Source: Nocardia exalbida NBRC 100660 (lineage in GTDB: Bacteria; Actinomycetota; Actinomycetes; Mycobacteriales; Mycobacteriaceae). From it: a stretch of DNA of 64,000 nucleotides. The notes under the pieces are model-generated. The model had not been told where the DNA came from. It saw nothing but the letters and a program-made list of their open reading frames with translations, and did not search any database. The DNA is taken from the NCBI RefSeq assembly GCF_000308575.1, contig NZ_BAFZ01000089.1:62001-126000 (forward strand). The letters are read 5' to 3'. Positions 33,856-42,934 of this stretch are shown here, piece after piece (within the stretch, counting starts at the first letter, position 1; each line of letters opens with the position of its first letter). Made by a program: the position numbers and the translations under genes.

Positions 33856-34495
33856 TTATTCGCGGCGGTCTCGATGCCCGCCGTCGAGCTTTCCGGCGTC
33901 CGAGGGCCGACGAGGGCTGCGCATCCGGACCGCAAGAACCATCGCCAGACCGCAGGTGACCAGCAGCGCTGCGACGGCGAAGGTCCACCGCGTACCACGT
34001 GCCACCTGCTCCGGCGCGGCGACGGTGACGTCGCTCGCGCCGACCGCGAAGGCGAAGACCGCTCCCATGACCGAGGCTCCGGTGATGAGGCCCAGGTTGC
34101 GGGAAAGGTTGAGCATGCCCGACACCAGGCCGCGCTGGTGCGGTGCGACGTCGTTCATGACCATCGTGTTGTTGGCCGCCTGGAACAGCGCGTAGCCGCA
34201 GGTGGTGATCATCAGCGGCAGGACGTATCCGATGACCCCGGCGGTGGTGGGCAGCATCGCGAGCGAGGCCGTGCCGCCGATCACGGCGCCGAGCCCGAGC
34301 ACCACCATCGGTCCGGCGCCGAAGCGATCGGCGGCGCGCCCGGCGGGCACACCGGTGAGGGCGGACACCGCCGGACCGGCCGACATCACCAACCCGACAA
34401 CGGCGGGAGCGAGATGCAGGGCACGGGCGAGATGGAAGGGGCCGACGACAAGGGTGGTCATGACGACGGTCGAGACCAAGGCGCTCGTCACCAGA
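33856..34495 (-). pseudogene. MFS transporter, C-terminal half only
   Basis: On the minus strand the sequence from about 34495 to 33856 encodes the second six-helix bundle of a drug-type MFS protein: SALVSTVVMTTLVVGPFHLA, GRAADRFGAGPMVVLG, HQRGLVSGMLNLSRNLGLITG, and a basic tail. The frame stays open further right to 34938, but that part is antisense to the LysR remnant. The N-terminal six helices are absent, so this is a deletion product. Function as a half-transporter is unlikely. Confidence 0.75.
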
Positions 34496-35238
34496 CGCTG
34501 CTCGTGCGGTCGGGCCGCGGGCTCACGCCCACACCGCGCGCGGTGGAACTGCGCGACCGCGTGCGCGACCTGGTCCGGGAGGCCGAAGAGGTGCTGCGAC
34601 CGGCCGGCGCGCTGGTCCTGGCCGGGCTGGCCAGGACCTTCACGGTGCGGAGCAGCGACGGCTTCGTGGAGCGGTTCGGCCCCGAATTGGTGGCCGAGAT
34701 CGGCCGCGCCGCCCCGGGCGTTCGGCTGCGCTTCGTGCAGAAGACGAAGAAGGACACCGGTCCCTTGCGCGATGGCAACGTCGACCTGGAGGTCGGAGTG
34801 ATCGAGCGCGCGCTGCCCCCGGATATCGCGAGCACGTCCCTGTTCGCCGACCGGTTCGTCGGTGTGGTGCGCAGCGAGCATCCGCTGCGCACCGGGATGA
34901 TCACGACGGCCCGCTATGCCTCCGCGCGGCACGTGCACGTCTCACGGCGCGGCCTGGACGAGGGCTTGGTCGACGAGGCTCTGCACCCCACCGGGCACCG
35001 GCGGGAGGTCGTGACGGTCGTGGACGGTTTCGGCGCCGCCTTGGCGCTGGCGAGATCCTCGGATCTGGTCGCGACGGTTCCGGAACGCCACACCACGGTG
35101 CTGCGGCGCGGGATGCACTCGTTCGCCCTGCCCTTTCGCGCTCCCGAGGTGACGGTGTCGTTGCTGTGGCACGTCCGGTTCGAGGCGGACGCGGCGCACC
35201 GCTGGCTGCGCGGCCGTGTGCTCGAGGTGTGCCGCTGA
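34484..35238 (+). pseudogene. LysR regulator lacking its HTH domain
   Basis: From HQTLLVRSGRGLTPTPRAVELRDRV (from about 34486) onward the plus strand encodes the end of a LysR wing and the whole substrate-binding domain (FTVRSSDGFVERFGPELV, LEVGVIERALPPDI, and on to the stop at 35238). The first 55 or so residues with the helix-turn-helix are missing, and the coding sequence starts where the MFS remnant on the other strand stops. It cannot bind DNA as it stands. Confidence 0.78.
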
Positions 35239-35286
35239 CCGGACGGCACGGGAGCGGTGCGCGAGGAATCCTCGTCCTGATCGACG

Positions 35287-36366
35287 TCACAGACCTTCGT
35301 CGCGGGGGTATCGCGGGGCGAGCGCGGCCCGGTCGCCGAGACCGAAGTTCATGACGAGATCGTCGGCGACCCGGACCAGTACATCGCGCCCCTCGACCGC
35401 GGCCGCCCACTCCATCGGCAGTCCCGAGACGCCGTGCACCGCGCCGATCAGATTGCCCGCCACGGCACCGGTGGAATCGGAGTCGCCGGAGTGGTTCACC
35501 GACAGCAGCAGCGCCGCGCGCACATCGCCGGTCCTGGCCGCGTGCAGAGCGCAATACACCGCGATGGCCAGGCACTCCTCCGCGACCCACCCCTCGCCGA
35601 CCTGCTCCACCTGTTCGGCGGAGACCACCCCCTCGGACAACTCGACCGCGCGGGTCAGCGCTTCCACGGTTTCCACGCTCGCGGGATGGGCCCGAAGCTG
35701 GTCGACCGTCTCGCGCACCGCGATCGGCAGCTCGATACCGGTCACCACGCGATCTATCAGTGCGGCGAACGCGCCCGCGGCCAGATATCCGGTGGGATGT
35801 CCGTGGGTCAGCTGCGCGGCCCGTGCCGCTGTGGTGAACGCCTGGTCCGGCCCCACACCGGCCAGCCCGAACGGCGCGGACCGCATCACCGTGCCGCAGC
35901 CTTTCGAATGCGCGTTCACCGGACCGGGTTCGCCCAGCGGCGCCGGCGCGAGGTATCCCCGCGCTTGCTGGTTCAGGCCGGACATACACGCGTTCCCCGG
36001 TGCGCGCGTCGCGTACAGGAAGGGCAGACTCGCCAGCCACCCGTCGACGTGCGGCGCGGGCTCCTCTTGACGCTGAGTCTGCAACCAGCGCAGATACGCT
36101 CGGCGCAGCGCGGGCACCGGATCGGCGCCCGGCTGCGACCGCAGCAATCCCTCCGCGGTGAACAGCGTCATCTGGGTGTCGTCGGTGATCTGCTGCGGTG
36201 CGTCCACAGCGTGCTGCGGCAGGAAGCCCGTCACTCCGTCGTCGCCGTAGCGCTGCCGAATCTGCTCCAGCCGCAGGAATTCGATGGGCCACCCCAGCGC
36301 GTCCCCCACCGCTCCGCCCAGCAGAGAACCGCGGACCCGATCGAAGATCGTCGTGTAATCCACCAC
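35287..36366 (-). CDS. ADP-ribosylglycohydrolase family protein
   Basis: The 359-residue protein has the DraG/ARH fold: the N-terminal GSLLGGAVGDALGWPIEF, the metal-binding TDDTQMTLF, and the C-terminal NHSGDSDSTGAVAGNLIGA with its paired metal Asp residues. The enzymes remove ADP-ribose from proteins, nucleic acids or small molecules. Start is GTG 36366 or the adjacent GTG 36363. No ADP-ribosyltransferase is next to it, so its target is unknown. Confidence 0.9.
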   Translation of the reverse strand: MVDYTTIFDRVRGSLLGGAVGDALGWPIEFLRLEQIRQRYGDDGVTGFLPQHAVDAPQQITDDTQMTLFTAEGLLRSQPGADPVPALRRAYLRWLQTQRQEEPAPHVDGWLASLPFLYATRAPGNACMSGLNQQARGYLAPAPLGEPGPVNAHSKGCGTVMRSAPFGLAGVGPDQAFTTAARAAQLTHGHPTGYLAAGAFAALIDRVVTGIELPIAVRETVDQLRAHPASVETVEALTRAVELSEGVVSAEQVEQVGEGWVAEECLAIAVYCALHAARTGDVRAALLLSVNHSGDSDSTGAVAGNLIGAVHGVSGLPMEWAAAVEGRDVLVRVADDLVMNFGLGDRAALAPRYPRDEGL

Positions 36367-36511
36367 GAGACATCATCTTCGCCCATGCGGAGCACGGTCC
36401 ACCACCACGGTGCGGACCCCATATCAGTCCGGTGCCGGATCGGCGCCGGGCAAAGGCGCGGACGGGCTGGAGAGTCGATCCCGGCTCCGAGCGGGTAGCA
36501 GCGGCACGGCT

Positions 36512-37387
36512 TTATTCTGGAGCGCTCATCGAATCCGCGCGACGTGCCGCGAAGATCCGCCGTCCGAGCACGCCTTGCCTGGGTGCGAACAGGTACACGG
36601 CCGTGAAGAACAGTCCCTGGACCACCACGACCATGCCGCCGGGAGCCGTATCCAGGTGGTAGCTCAGGTACAGACCCGCCACCGCACAGGTCACCGAGAC
36701 GGTGGGGGCGATGATCAGCATCCGGCCGAAGCGGTCGGTGAGCAGGTAGGCCGTCGCACCCGGGATGATGAGCATGGCGACCACGAGGACGACGCCGACC
36801 GCTTGCAGGGCGACCACGGCGGTGAGGGCGAGCAGGCCGAGCAGCGCCGTGCCGAGCAACCGGGGGCTGAGGCCGATGGCGTGCGCGTGCGTGGGGTCGA
36901 AGGCGTACAGGGTGAAGTCACGACGTTTGAGGACGAGCGCGGCGAGGGTGATCGCGGCCAGGATCACCACCTGGATCAACTCGGCGCGGCTCACACCCAG
37001 CAGATTGCCGAACACGATGTGGTTCAGGTCGGTCTGGCTCGGCGTCACCGAGACGAGCACCAGGCCGAACGCGAACAGCGTCGTGAAGACGATGCCGATG
37101 GCGGCGTCCTCCTTGATCCGGCTGGTGTCGCGCACCACGCCGATCAACGCCACCGCCAGGAACCCGAACACGATCGCGCCCACCGCGAACGGCAGCCCGA
37201 GGATGTAGGCCAGCACCACGCCGGGAAGCACGGCGTGCGAGACGGCATCCCCCATCAGCGACCACCCGATCAGCACCAGCCAGCAGGACAGCACCGCGCA
37301 CACCAGCGCAGCGGTCACGGTGGTGGCCAGCGCGCGCACCATGAACTCGTAACGCAAGGGGTCGGTGAATATTTCGGTCCAGCTCAT
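36512..37387 (-). CDS. Metal ABC transporter permease (Mn/Zn type)
   Basis: The 291-residue permease has about eight helices and the ABC-3 family landmarks GWSLMGDAVSHAVLPGVVLAY, DTSRIKEDAAIGIVFTTLFA and GVVLVVAMLIIPGATAYLLTDR. It is the membrane channel of an importer with the ATPase 25 bp upstream in the operon and the binding lipoprotein before that. Manganese or zinc is the likely cargo; sequence alone does not decide. Confidence 0.9.
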   Translation of the reverse strand: MSWTEIFTDPLRYEFMVRALATTVTAALVCAVLSCWLVLIGWSLMGDAVSHAVLPGVVLAYILGLPFAVGAIVFGFLAVALIGVVRDTSRIKEDAAIGIVFTTLFAFGLVLVSVTPSQTDLNHIVFGNLLGVSRAELIQVVILAAITLAALVLKRRDFTLYAFDPTHAHAIGLSPRLLGTALLGLLALTAVVALQAVGVVLVVAMLIIPGATAYLLTDRFGRMLIIAPTVSVTCAVAGLYLSYHLDTAPGGMVVVVQGLFFTAVYLFAPRQGVLGRRIFAARRADSMSAPE

Positions 37388-37412
37388 GCGTCCGTCCCAC
37401 ACTCGGCCGGGC

Positions 37413-38147
37413 TCACACCCGGTTCATCACATCCAGGCCGAACGCCCTGGCCAGGTTCTCCGGGCGCAGCACCGCATCGGGGCTGCCCTGGGCGAGCACC
37501 GTCCGCATCAGCAGCACCGCCTCGTCGGCGAGGCCGGGCAGGGCGTGCAGATCGTGCGTCGACACCAGGATGGTGGCGCCGTCGGCGGCGAGCTCGCGCA
37601 GCAGCGCGGTGATCGTGGCCTCCGAACGCTTGTCGACCCCCGCGAACGGCTCGTCGAGCAGCAGAACGGTCGCGCCCTGCGCCAGCCCGCGCGCGACGAA
37701 GGCGCGCTTGCGCTGCCCGCCGGACAACCGGCCGATCTGCCGGTCGGCGAGATCGGTCAGTTCCACCCGCTCCAGCGCCTGCGCGACGGCTTCCCGATCT
37801 GCCTTGCGCGCCCGACGGGTGATACCGAGCCGCCCGTACCGCCCGGTCATCACCACATCCCGCACCGAAAGCGGGAAAGTCCAGTCGACGTCCTCGCTCT
37901 GCGGGACGTAACCGAGAATCCCCGCCCGGCGCGCCGTCACGGGGGCGCCGCCGTCGATCCGCACCGTCCCGCGGTCGGGCCGGGCCAGACCCATGATCGT
38001 CTTGAACAAGGTGGATTTGCCGGAACCGTTCATCCCGATGAGACCGCACACCCGCCCCGCGTCGACGGTCAGGTCGACATTCTCGAGCGCGGGGACCTCG
38101 CCGTAGCGGACGGTGACGCCGCGCACCTCGATCGCGGGCGTGCTCAT
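37413..38147 (-). CDS. Metal ABC transporter ATP-binding protein
   Basis: The 244-residue ATPase has Walker A GMNGSGKST (about residues 38-46), the Q-loop VPQSEDVDWTFP typical of Mn-type importers, the signature LSGGQRKR, Walker B VLLLDEP and the H-loop VSTHD. It starts 4 bp inside the binding-protein gene, so translation is coupled. Confidence 0.92.
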   Translation of the reverse strand: MSTPAIEVRGVTVRYGEVPALENVDLTVDAGRVCGLIGMNGSGKSTLFKTIMGLARPDRGTVRIDGGAPVTARRAGILGYVPQSEDVDWTFPLSVRDVVMTGRYGRLGITRRARKADREAVAQALERVELTDLADRQIGRLSGGQRKRAFVARGLAQGATVLLLDEPFAGVDKRSEATITALLRELAADGATILVSTHDLHALPGLADEAVLLMRTVLAQGSPDAVLRPENLARAFGLDVMNRV

Positions 38148-39088
38148 GGGCGGTGACCCGTCAGCGCGGAACCGATCGTTTGCGCGTCGTGCCTGAGCAG
38201 CGCCAGGTAGGTCGGTACGGGCCCGTCTGCCTCCGACAGCGAATCGACGTACAGCACGCCACCGAACGCCGCGCCGGTGGCTTCGACCACCCGGCGCATC
38301 GGCGCGTCCGACACCGTGGACTCACAGAACACCGCAGGCACCCGCTGACCTCGGACGAAGTCGATGGCCGACGCGATCTGCTGGGGCGTGGCCTGCTGCT
38401 CGGCATTGACCGCCCAGATGTACTTCTCGGTGAGTCCGGCGTCGCGGGCCAGGTAGGAGAAGGCGCCCTCGCACGTGACCAGAGCGCGCTCGTTCGGCGC
38501 TAGGGCGTTCAAGGTGCCGGTCAATTCGTCGTGCACCTTGCGCAGCTCGGACTTGTACCGCTCCGCGTTGGCGCGGAAATCGGCCGCATGGGCAGGTGCG
38601 AGTTCACCGAACGCGCGCACCATGTTGTCGACGTAGATCTGGGCGTTGTGCGGCGACATCCACGCGTGCGGGTTCGGTTTGCCCTGGTAGGCGTCCTCGC
38701 GGATCGGCAGCGCGGCGACGCCCTCGCTCACCACGACGTGCTTCACCCGCAGGTCGGAGACGAACTGGGCGAACCACGCCTCCAGATTCAGTCCGTTGTC
38801 CAAGATGAGATCCGCTTTGGACGCCTTCTTGATGTCGCCCGGTGTCGGCTCGTAGCCGTGGATCTCGGCACCCGCCTTGGTGATCGACTCCACCGTCAAA
38901 TGCTCGCCCGCCACGTTCCGGGCGATGTCCGCGAGCACCGTGAACGTGGTGAGCACCACCGGCCGGTCGCCGGCGCCCGCCTCCGTGGCAGCACAGGCGG
39001 TGAGGGCGCATGCCATGGCGCCCACCGCCATTGCCGCCACCCATCGACGCGGAGACCGAGCGAGCACGCGGCGGAGCCGAACCTTCAT
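38144..39088 (-). CDS. Metal-binding lipoprotein of ABC importer (ZnuA/MntC family)
   Basis: The 314-residue protein has a lipoprotein signal with the lipobox LTAC (about residues 28-31) and the cluster-9 binding-protein core. Metal ligands are expected at the His of EIHGYEPTPGD, the His of KPNPHAWMSP, a Glu in CEGAF and an Asp near the C-terminus. There is no long His-rich loop, which is more usual for manganese than zinc proteins. ATG 39088 lies directly after a strong palindrome, so the mRNA leader is very short. Confidence 0.9.
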   Translation of the reverse strand: MKVRLRRVLARSPRRWVAAMAVGAMACALTACAATEAGAGDRPVVLTTFTVLADIARNVAGEHLTVESITKAGAEIHGYEPTPGDIKKASKADLILDNGLNLEAWFAQFVSDLRVKHVVVSEGVAALPIREDAYQGKPNPHAWMSPHNAQIYVDNMVRAFGELAPAHAADFRANAERYKSELRKVHDELTGTLNALAPNERALVTCEGAFSYLARDAGLTEKYIWAVNAEQQATPQQIASAIDFVRGQRVPAVFCESTVSDAPMRRVVEATGAAFGGVLYVDSLSEADGPVPTYLALLRHDAQTIGSALTGHRP

Positions 39089-39096
39089 GCACAGAG

Positions 39097-39122
39097 ATAA
39101 TAAGTTCGGCAAGCCGAACTTA
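39097..39122 (-). promoter_or_regulatory. Palindromic operator and -10 for the metal importer operon
   Basis: TAAGTTCGGC (39101-39110) and GCCGAACTTA (39113-39122) are perfect 10-bp arms joined by AA. On the minus strand TATTAT (39102-39097) overlaps one edge and fits a -10 box, putting the transcription start almost at the ATG (39088). DtxR/MntR-type regulators bind long palindromes of this kind at such promoters. The identity of the binder is inferred from the operon. Confidence 0.72.
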
Positions 39123-39176
39123 CAAGTTCGAGCTGATGAAACCCCTCGCGCTCGTCGTCCAGTGGTTGCCCACGGC

Positions 39177-40424
39177 TCACAGCAGCGGCAACGGCGAAGA
39201 CTCCGGGAAGACGATCGGCAGAGCGGTCAGCGCTCGATGGAACGGGCCCGGCCGCCAGGTCAGTTCACCGGGCTCTACCGCGAGGCGGATCTCCGGCAAG
39301 GCGTCGAGCAATTGATCGATCGCGTCCTGGGCGATCAGATAGGCCAGCGAATTCGCCGGACACGCGTGCGGACCCCCGCCGAACGCGAGATGGGCACGAT
39401 TGCCCGCGAACTGTCCGGCGCGGATCGCGGGATCGGTGTTGCAGGCGGCGATGCTGATCACGACCGGTTGATGAGCGGGCAACCAGACGTCGTCGATGAG
39501 GATCGGCTGCTTCGGGAAGCTGAAGCAGAAGTTCGCCATCGGCGGATCGTTGAACAGCACCTCGTCCAGAGCGTCCCGGGTGGACAGGCTGCCGCCGAGC
39601 ACGCTGCCGCCGAACCGCTCGTCGGTGAGGATCAGCAGCAGCGTGTTGACGATCAGATTCTGCTGGGGCTCGATGCCTGCGCCGTACAGCGTGCCCAGCT
39701 GGTGCACCATTTCGGTGTCGCTCAGCCCGGCCGGGTGCCGGAGCATGCGCGTGGCGATGTCGTCCCCGGGTTCGGCCCGTTTCAGCACGGTCAGCTCCCC
39801 CAGCGAATCGATGAGCATCTTGTTCCCGCGCTCGGCCTCGACACCCTCGAAGATCGCGGCCAGGCCGGTGGCGGCGCGCTGGGCGATCTCGTCTGGGCAA
39901 CCCAGCATGGCGTTCAGCACCGCGAAGGAAAGCGGAAACGCGTACTGGCGCACCACATCCGCGGACCCGTCCGCGCAGAACGAGTTGATCAGCGGCGTCG
40001 CCAGCTGCGCGACCGTGTCGCGCAAGCCGTACATGTCGATCTTCTCCAGCCCCGCGACGTTGGCCTGCCGGTAGCGGGCGTGCTCGGCCCCGGCATTCCG
40101 CAACGCGTTGGGCCGCCACTGCATCATCGGCAGCACCGGGCAGTCGGCGGCGATGTCCTGCTGCCACGCGCGGGGGTCGGCCGGAAAGTGCTCCGGGTCG
40201 TTCACGATCCGCACGGCGGCGTGATAGCCGATCACCAAGGTCGCCGGTACATCCGGCGCCAGTTCCACCGGCGCCAGCGAGCCGTACCGCGCCCGCATCT
40301 CGCGATAGGCAGCGTGTGGGTCCGCGGCGAATTCGGCGGAGTACAAAGGGATCCGCGGGCCGTCGGTATCGATCGGCGAACCATGCGGCGCGTGGCTGTG
40401 CGCGGAGGACGGGGACATCGTCAT
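39177..40424 (-). CDS. Cytochrome P450 without the ExxR motif (CYP157-like)
   Basis: The 415-residue P450 has the heme loop LAFGGGPHACPANS with thiolate Cys355 and the I-helix segment LYGAGIEPQQNLI (about residues 246-258). In the K-helix, where almost every P450 has Glu-x-x-Arg, it reads DEVLF (Glu288...Phe291), so the Arg is missing. The CYP157 family of streptomycetes is known for this loss and shares the AGIEP and DPPMANF context as I recall it. ATG 40424 follows GGAGCT. It is divergent from a flavin amine oxidase. No ferredoxin gene is adjacent. Confidence 0.87.
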   Translation of the reverse strand: MTMSPSSAHSHAPHGSPIDTDGPRIPLYSAEFAADPHAAYREMRARYGSLAPVELAPDVPATLVIGYHAAVRIVNDPEHFPADPRAWQQDIAADCPVLPMMQWRPNALRNAGAEHARYRQANVAGLEKIDMYGLRDTVAQLATPLINSFCADGSADVVRQYAFPLSFAVLNAMLGCPDEIAQRAATGLAAIFEGVEAERGNKMLIDSLGELTVLKRAEPGDDIATRMLRHPAGLSDTEMVHQLGTLYGAGIEPQQNLIVNTLLLILTDERFGGSVLGGSLSTRDALDEVLFNDPPMANFCFSFPKQPILIDDVWLPAHQPVVISIAACNTDPAIRAGQFAGNRAHLAFGGGPHACPANSLAYLIAQDAIDQLLDALPEIRLAVEPGELTWRPGPFHRALTALPIVFPESSPLPLL

Positions 40425-40517
40425 CGAAAGAGCTCCAGGCGGTCGGACAACAAGATCCGAAGCGTAGGCAGCTTGCCGAGCGTCCGTACGGCAAATGGCG
40501 AGAGATGACCGGCCGGT

Positions 40518-40537
40518 GCAATTTGCTATAGAATTGC
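40518..40537. promoter_or_regulatory. Inverted repeat in the P450/amine oxidase gap
   Basis: GCAATT (40518-40523) and AATTGC (40532-40537) flank TGCTATAG, which contains a -10-like TATAGA. It is the only AT-rich, dyad-symmetric spot in the 231-bp gap between the divergent genes and may be a shared promoter or operator. Confidence 0.4.
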
Positions 40538-40655
40538 CCAAGATTCGACGCGTAGACCTGATCGAAGGCGAATGCACCCGCTGTGCTGAGTGCTCCGGTC
40601 GAGCGCAGATGACACGGCGGCCGTGCGCGCTACTGCGACACGAGGACGGCACGCC

Positions 40656-42020
40656 ATGACAGACGTCGACTTTTGCGTAATCGGCGGGGGATTCGCGGGA
40701 CTGACGGCCGCGCTGCGGCTGAAACAAACGGGACGATCGGTAGCGCTGCTGGAAGCGCGCGACCGGCTCGGGGGGCGCGCGTTCACCCGAGTGCGCGACG
40801 ACGGGTCGTGGATCGATCTCGGCGGCGCCTGGATCGGGCCGGGCCAAGACCGCGTCCGGGCGCTGATGACCGAGTACGGGGTACCGAGCTACAAGCAGTA
40901 CACCGACGGCGAGGCCATGATGGTCGTCGACGGCAAGCAGCACCGGTACACCGGCACCATCCCGTGGACCATGAGCCCGTGGGCGGCGATGAACCTCGGC
41001 GCGGTATTCCTCGAACTGGGGCATATGTGCAAGTCGGTTCCCCTGGAAGCGCCGTGGTCGGCGAAGAAGGCCGACAAGTGGGATCAGGTCAGCTTGGCGC
41101 ACTGGCTGGAAGGCAATGTGCTGTCCAAGCCCGCGCACGACCTGCTCGAGACGGCCATAGCCGGCTGCTACACGTCGGCGGCCTCGGAGGTGTCGTTGCT
41201 TTTCGTGCTGTACCAGATGGCGTCGGGCGGCGGGCCGAGCTTCGTCCTCGGCGTCAAAGACGCGGCGCAGGACGCGCGGCCGGTCGGTGGCATGGGCGCG
41301 ATCTACCGGCCGATGACGGCCGAACTCGGCGATTCGATCCACCTGTCGCAGCCGGTGCGCTGCATCCATCAGGACGACGAGGGAGTCATGGTCCGCGCGA
41401 CCGATCTGACGGTGCGCGCGCGCCGGGCGATCGTGGCCGTCCCCCTCGCGATCGCGGGCCAGATCTCCTACCGGCCGATGTTGCCGGTAGACCGATCGTT
41501 CCTGCATCAGCGCATGCCGAGCGGCTCGATCATCAAGGTCTCCGCGGTGTACGACGAACCGTTCTGGCGCGACGACGGCCTGTCGGGACAGTCGGTCGCC
41601 CCGGGCTCGCCCGCCACGGTCACCATCGACGCGTGCACGGACACCGGACGCCCCGGGGTGCTGTGCGTGATCATCGAGGGGCCCATCGCACGACAGGTGG
41701 GCCGACTCGACGAAACCGAACGAAGAAGCGCGGTACTCGGCGCACTCGTCGAGCGGTTCGGCCGCAAGGCGGGCGCACCCGTCGACTACATCGAGCAGAA
41801 CTGGAGCGTCGAGCGGTACTCCGGCGGCGGGATGCTCAGCCACGCGCCGACCGGCGTGCTCACGCAATTCGGCCATGCGCTGCGCGAGCCGTGCGGGCGC
41901 ATCCACTGGGCGGGCACGGAGAGTTCCGCGGTGATGTGCGGCTGGATCGACGGGGCCATCCGCTCCGGCGAACGCGCGGCCAGCGAAGTCTTGGAACACG
42001 AGACCGCCGTAGTGGGCTGA
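40656..42020 (+). CDS. Flavin-containing amine oxidase
   Basis: The 454-residue enzyme has the FAD-binding start DFCVIGGGFAGLTAALRL, the RxGGR-like motif DRLGGRAFT, and the C-terminal FAD contact IHWAGTESS...GWIDGAIRSGERAA of monoamine-oxidase-type enzymes. It would oxidise a primary or secondary amine to the imine, releasing peroxide. ATG 40656 removes a 22-residue unlikely extension. It is divergent from the P450 and 17 bp upstream of a methyltransferase gene, suggesting one pathway. Confidence 0.88.
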   Translation: MTDVDFCVIGGGFAGLTAALRLKQTGRSVALLEARDRLGGRAFTRVRDDGSWIDLGGAWIGPGQDRVRALMTEYGVPSYKQYTDGEAMMVVDGKQHRYTGTIPWTMSPWAAMNLGAVFLELGHMCKSVPLEAPWSAKKADKWDQVSLAHWLEGNVLSKPAHDLLETAIAGCYTSAASEVSLLFVLYQMASGGGPSFVLGVKDAAQDARPVGGMGAIYRPMTAELGDSIHLSQPVRCIHQDDEGVMVRATDLTVRARRAIVAVPLAIAGQISYRPMLPVDRSFLHQRMPSGSIIKVSAVYDEPFWRDDGLSGQSVAPGSPATVTIDACTDTGRPGVLCVIIEGPIARQVGRLDETERRSAVLGALVERFGRKAGAPVDYIEQNWSVERYSGGGMLSHAPTGVLTQFGHALREPCGRIHWAGTESSAVMCGWIDGAIRSGERAASEVLEHETAVVG

Positions 42021-42037
42021 CGGGAAGTGGGTGCGGT

Positions 42038-42928
42038 ATGCGAACCGATGGAGACGTCTGGGACATCGTCAGTAGCGTCGGGCTCACCGCGCTGGGGGTG
42101 GCGACGTTCCGTGCGCTGGAGGCGGCCTCTCCCGATCCCTTGATCCAGGACGATTACGCGCCGCTGTTCGTGGCGGCCGCGGGTCATCCGCATTTCACCG
42201 GTCTGCTGGCCGATCCCTCCCCGCTCGCGGACACGCCGCTGGTTCCCGGGTTCATGGGCTTGCGCACCAAGTTCTTCGACGAGTTCTTCCTGTCGGCCGT
42301 CGCGGACGGCGTTCGGCAAGCCGTGATCGTCGCGGCGGGATTGGACGCGCGAGCGCATCGTCTCGACTGGCCCCCGGCGACCACGGTGTTCGAGATCGAT
42401 CAGCCCAAAGTCCTGGAGTTCAAGGAGAAGGTTCTCACCGAGAACGGCGCACGACCGAAGGCCCGCCGACGCACGGTGCCGGTGGACCTGCGCGAGGACT
42501 GGCCGGCCGCCCTGCGCGACGCGGGCTTCCACCCCGATGAGCCCACCGCATGGTCGGCCGAGGGGCTGCTGCCCTATTTGCCCGGCGCGGCGCAGGACAG
42601 ATTGTTCGAGCACATTGATCAGCTCTCCGCACCCGGCAGCCACCTCGCCGTGGAGAGCTTCGTGACGGGTGTCGACGTCAAACGCTTCGCGAGCATCGAG
42701 ACGAAGTACTTCGACCGCTACAACCCGTTCGGGGACATCGACCCGGCCGAACTGTTCTACGACGACGAACGGGCCGATCCCGCGCAATGGTTGTCCGGCC
42801 ACGGCTGGTCGGTGCGCTGCTTCAGTCCGAGCGAGCTGGCCGCGTCCTACGGGCGATCGGTCCCGGACCTCCCCGAGGAACTCGACGACCTGTGGCGGCA
42901 GCCCCGGCTGCTGACCGCGGTGCGTTGA
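42038..42928 (+). CDS. SAM-dependent methyltransferase, leucine carboxyl methyltransferase-like (TIGR00027)
   Basis: The 296-residue protein has the family layout FRALEAASPDPLIQDDYAPLF, GLRTKFFDEFF, motif I VIVAAGLDARAHRLDWP and FEIDQPKVLEFK, then WSAEGLLPYLP. These O-methyltransferase-like proteins are expanded in mycobacteria and Nocardia and most lack known substrates. It follows the amine oxidase by 17 bp on the same strand, so they probably form an operon. Confidence 0.88.
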   Translation: MRTDGDVWDIVSSVGLTALGVATFRALEAASPDPLIQDDYAPLFVAAAGHPHFTGLLADPSPLADTPLVPGFMGLRTKFFDEFFLSAVADGVRQAVIVAAGLDARAHRLDWPPATTVFEIDQPKVLEFKEKVLTENGARPKARRRTVPVDLREDWPAALRDAGFHPDEPTAWSAEGLLPYLPGAAQDRLFEHIDQLSAPGSHLAVESFVTGVDVKRFASIETKYFDRYNPFGDIDPAELFYDDERADPAQWLSGHGWSVRCFSPSELAASYGRSVPDLPEELDDLWRQPRLLTAVR

Positions 42929-42934
42929 CCGGCC

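Noticed and set aside
34496..34938. N-terminal part of the MFS open frame
   Set aside because: It is antisense to the LysR substrate-binding domain and contains no membrane helices.
39177..40424. A streptomycete-type conservon
   Set aside because: No histidine-kinase-like, roadblock, DUF742 or GTPase genes accompany the P450.
39177..41999. A 940-residue fusion of the P450 with an N-terminal domain
   Set aside because: The extension is antisense to the amine oxidase and the P450 has its own start and ribosome site at 40424.
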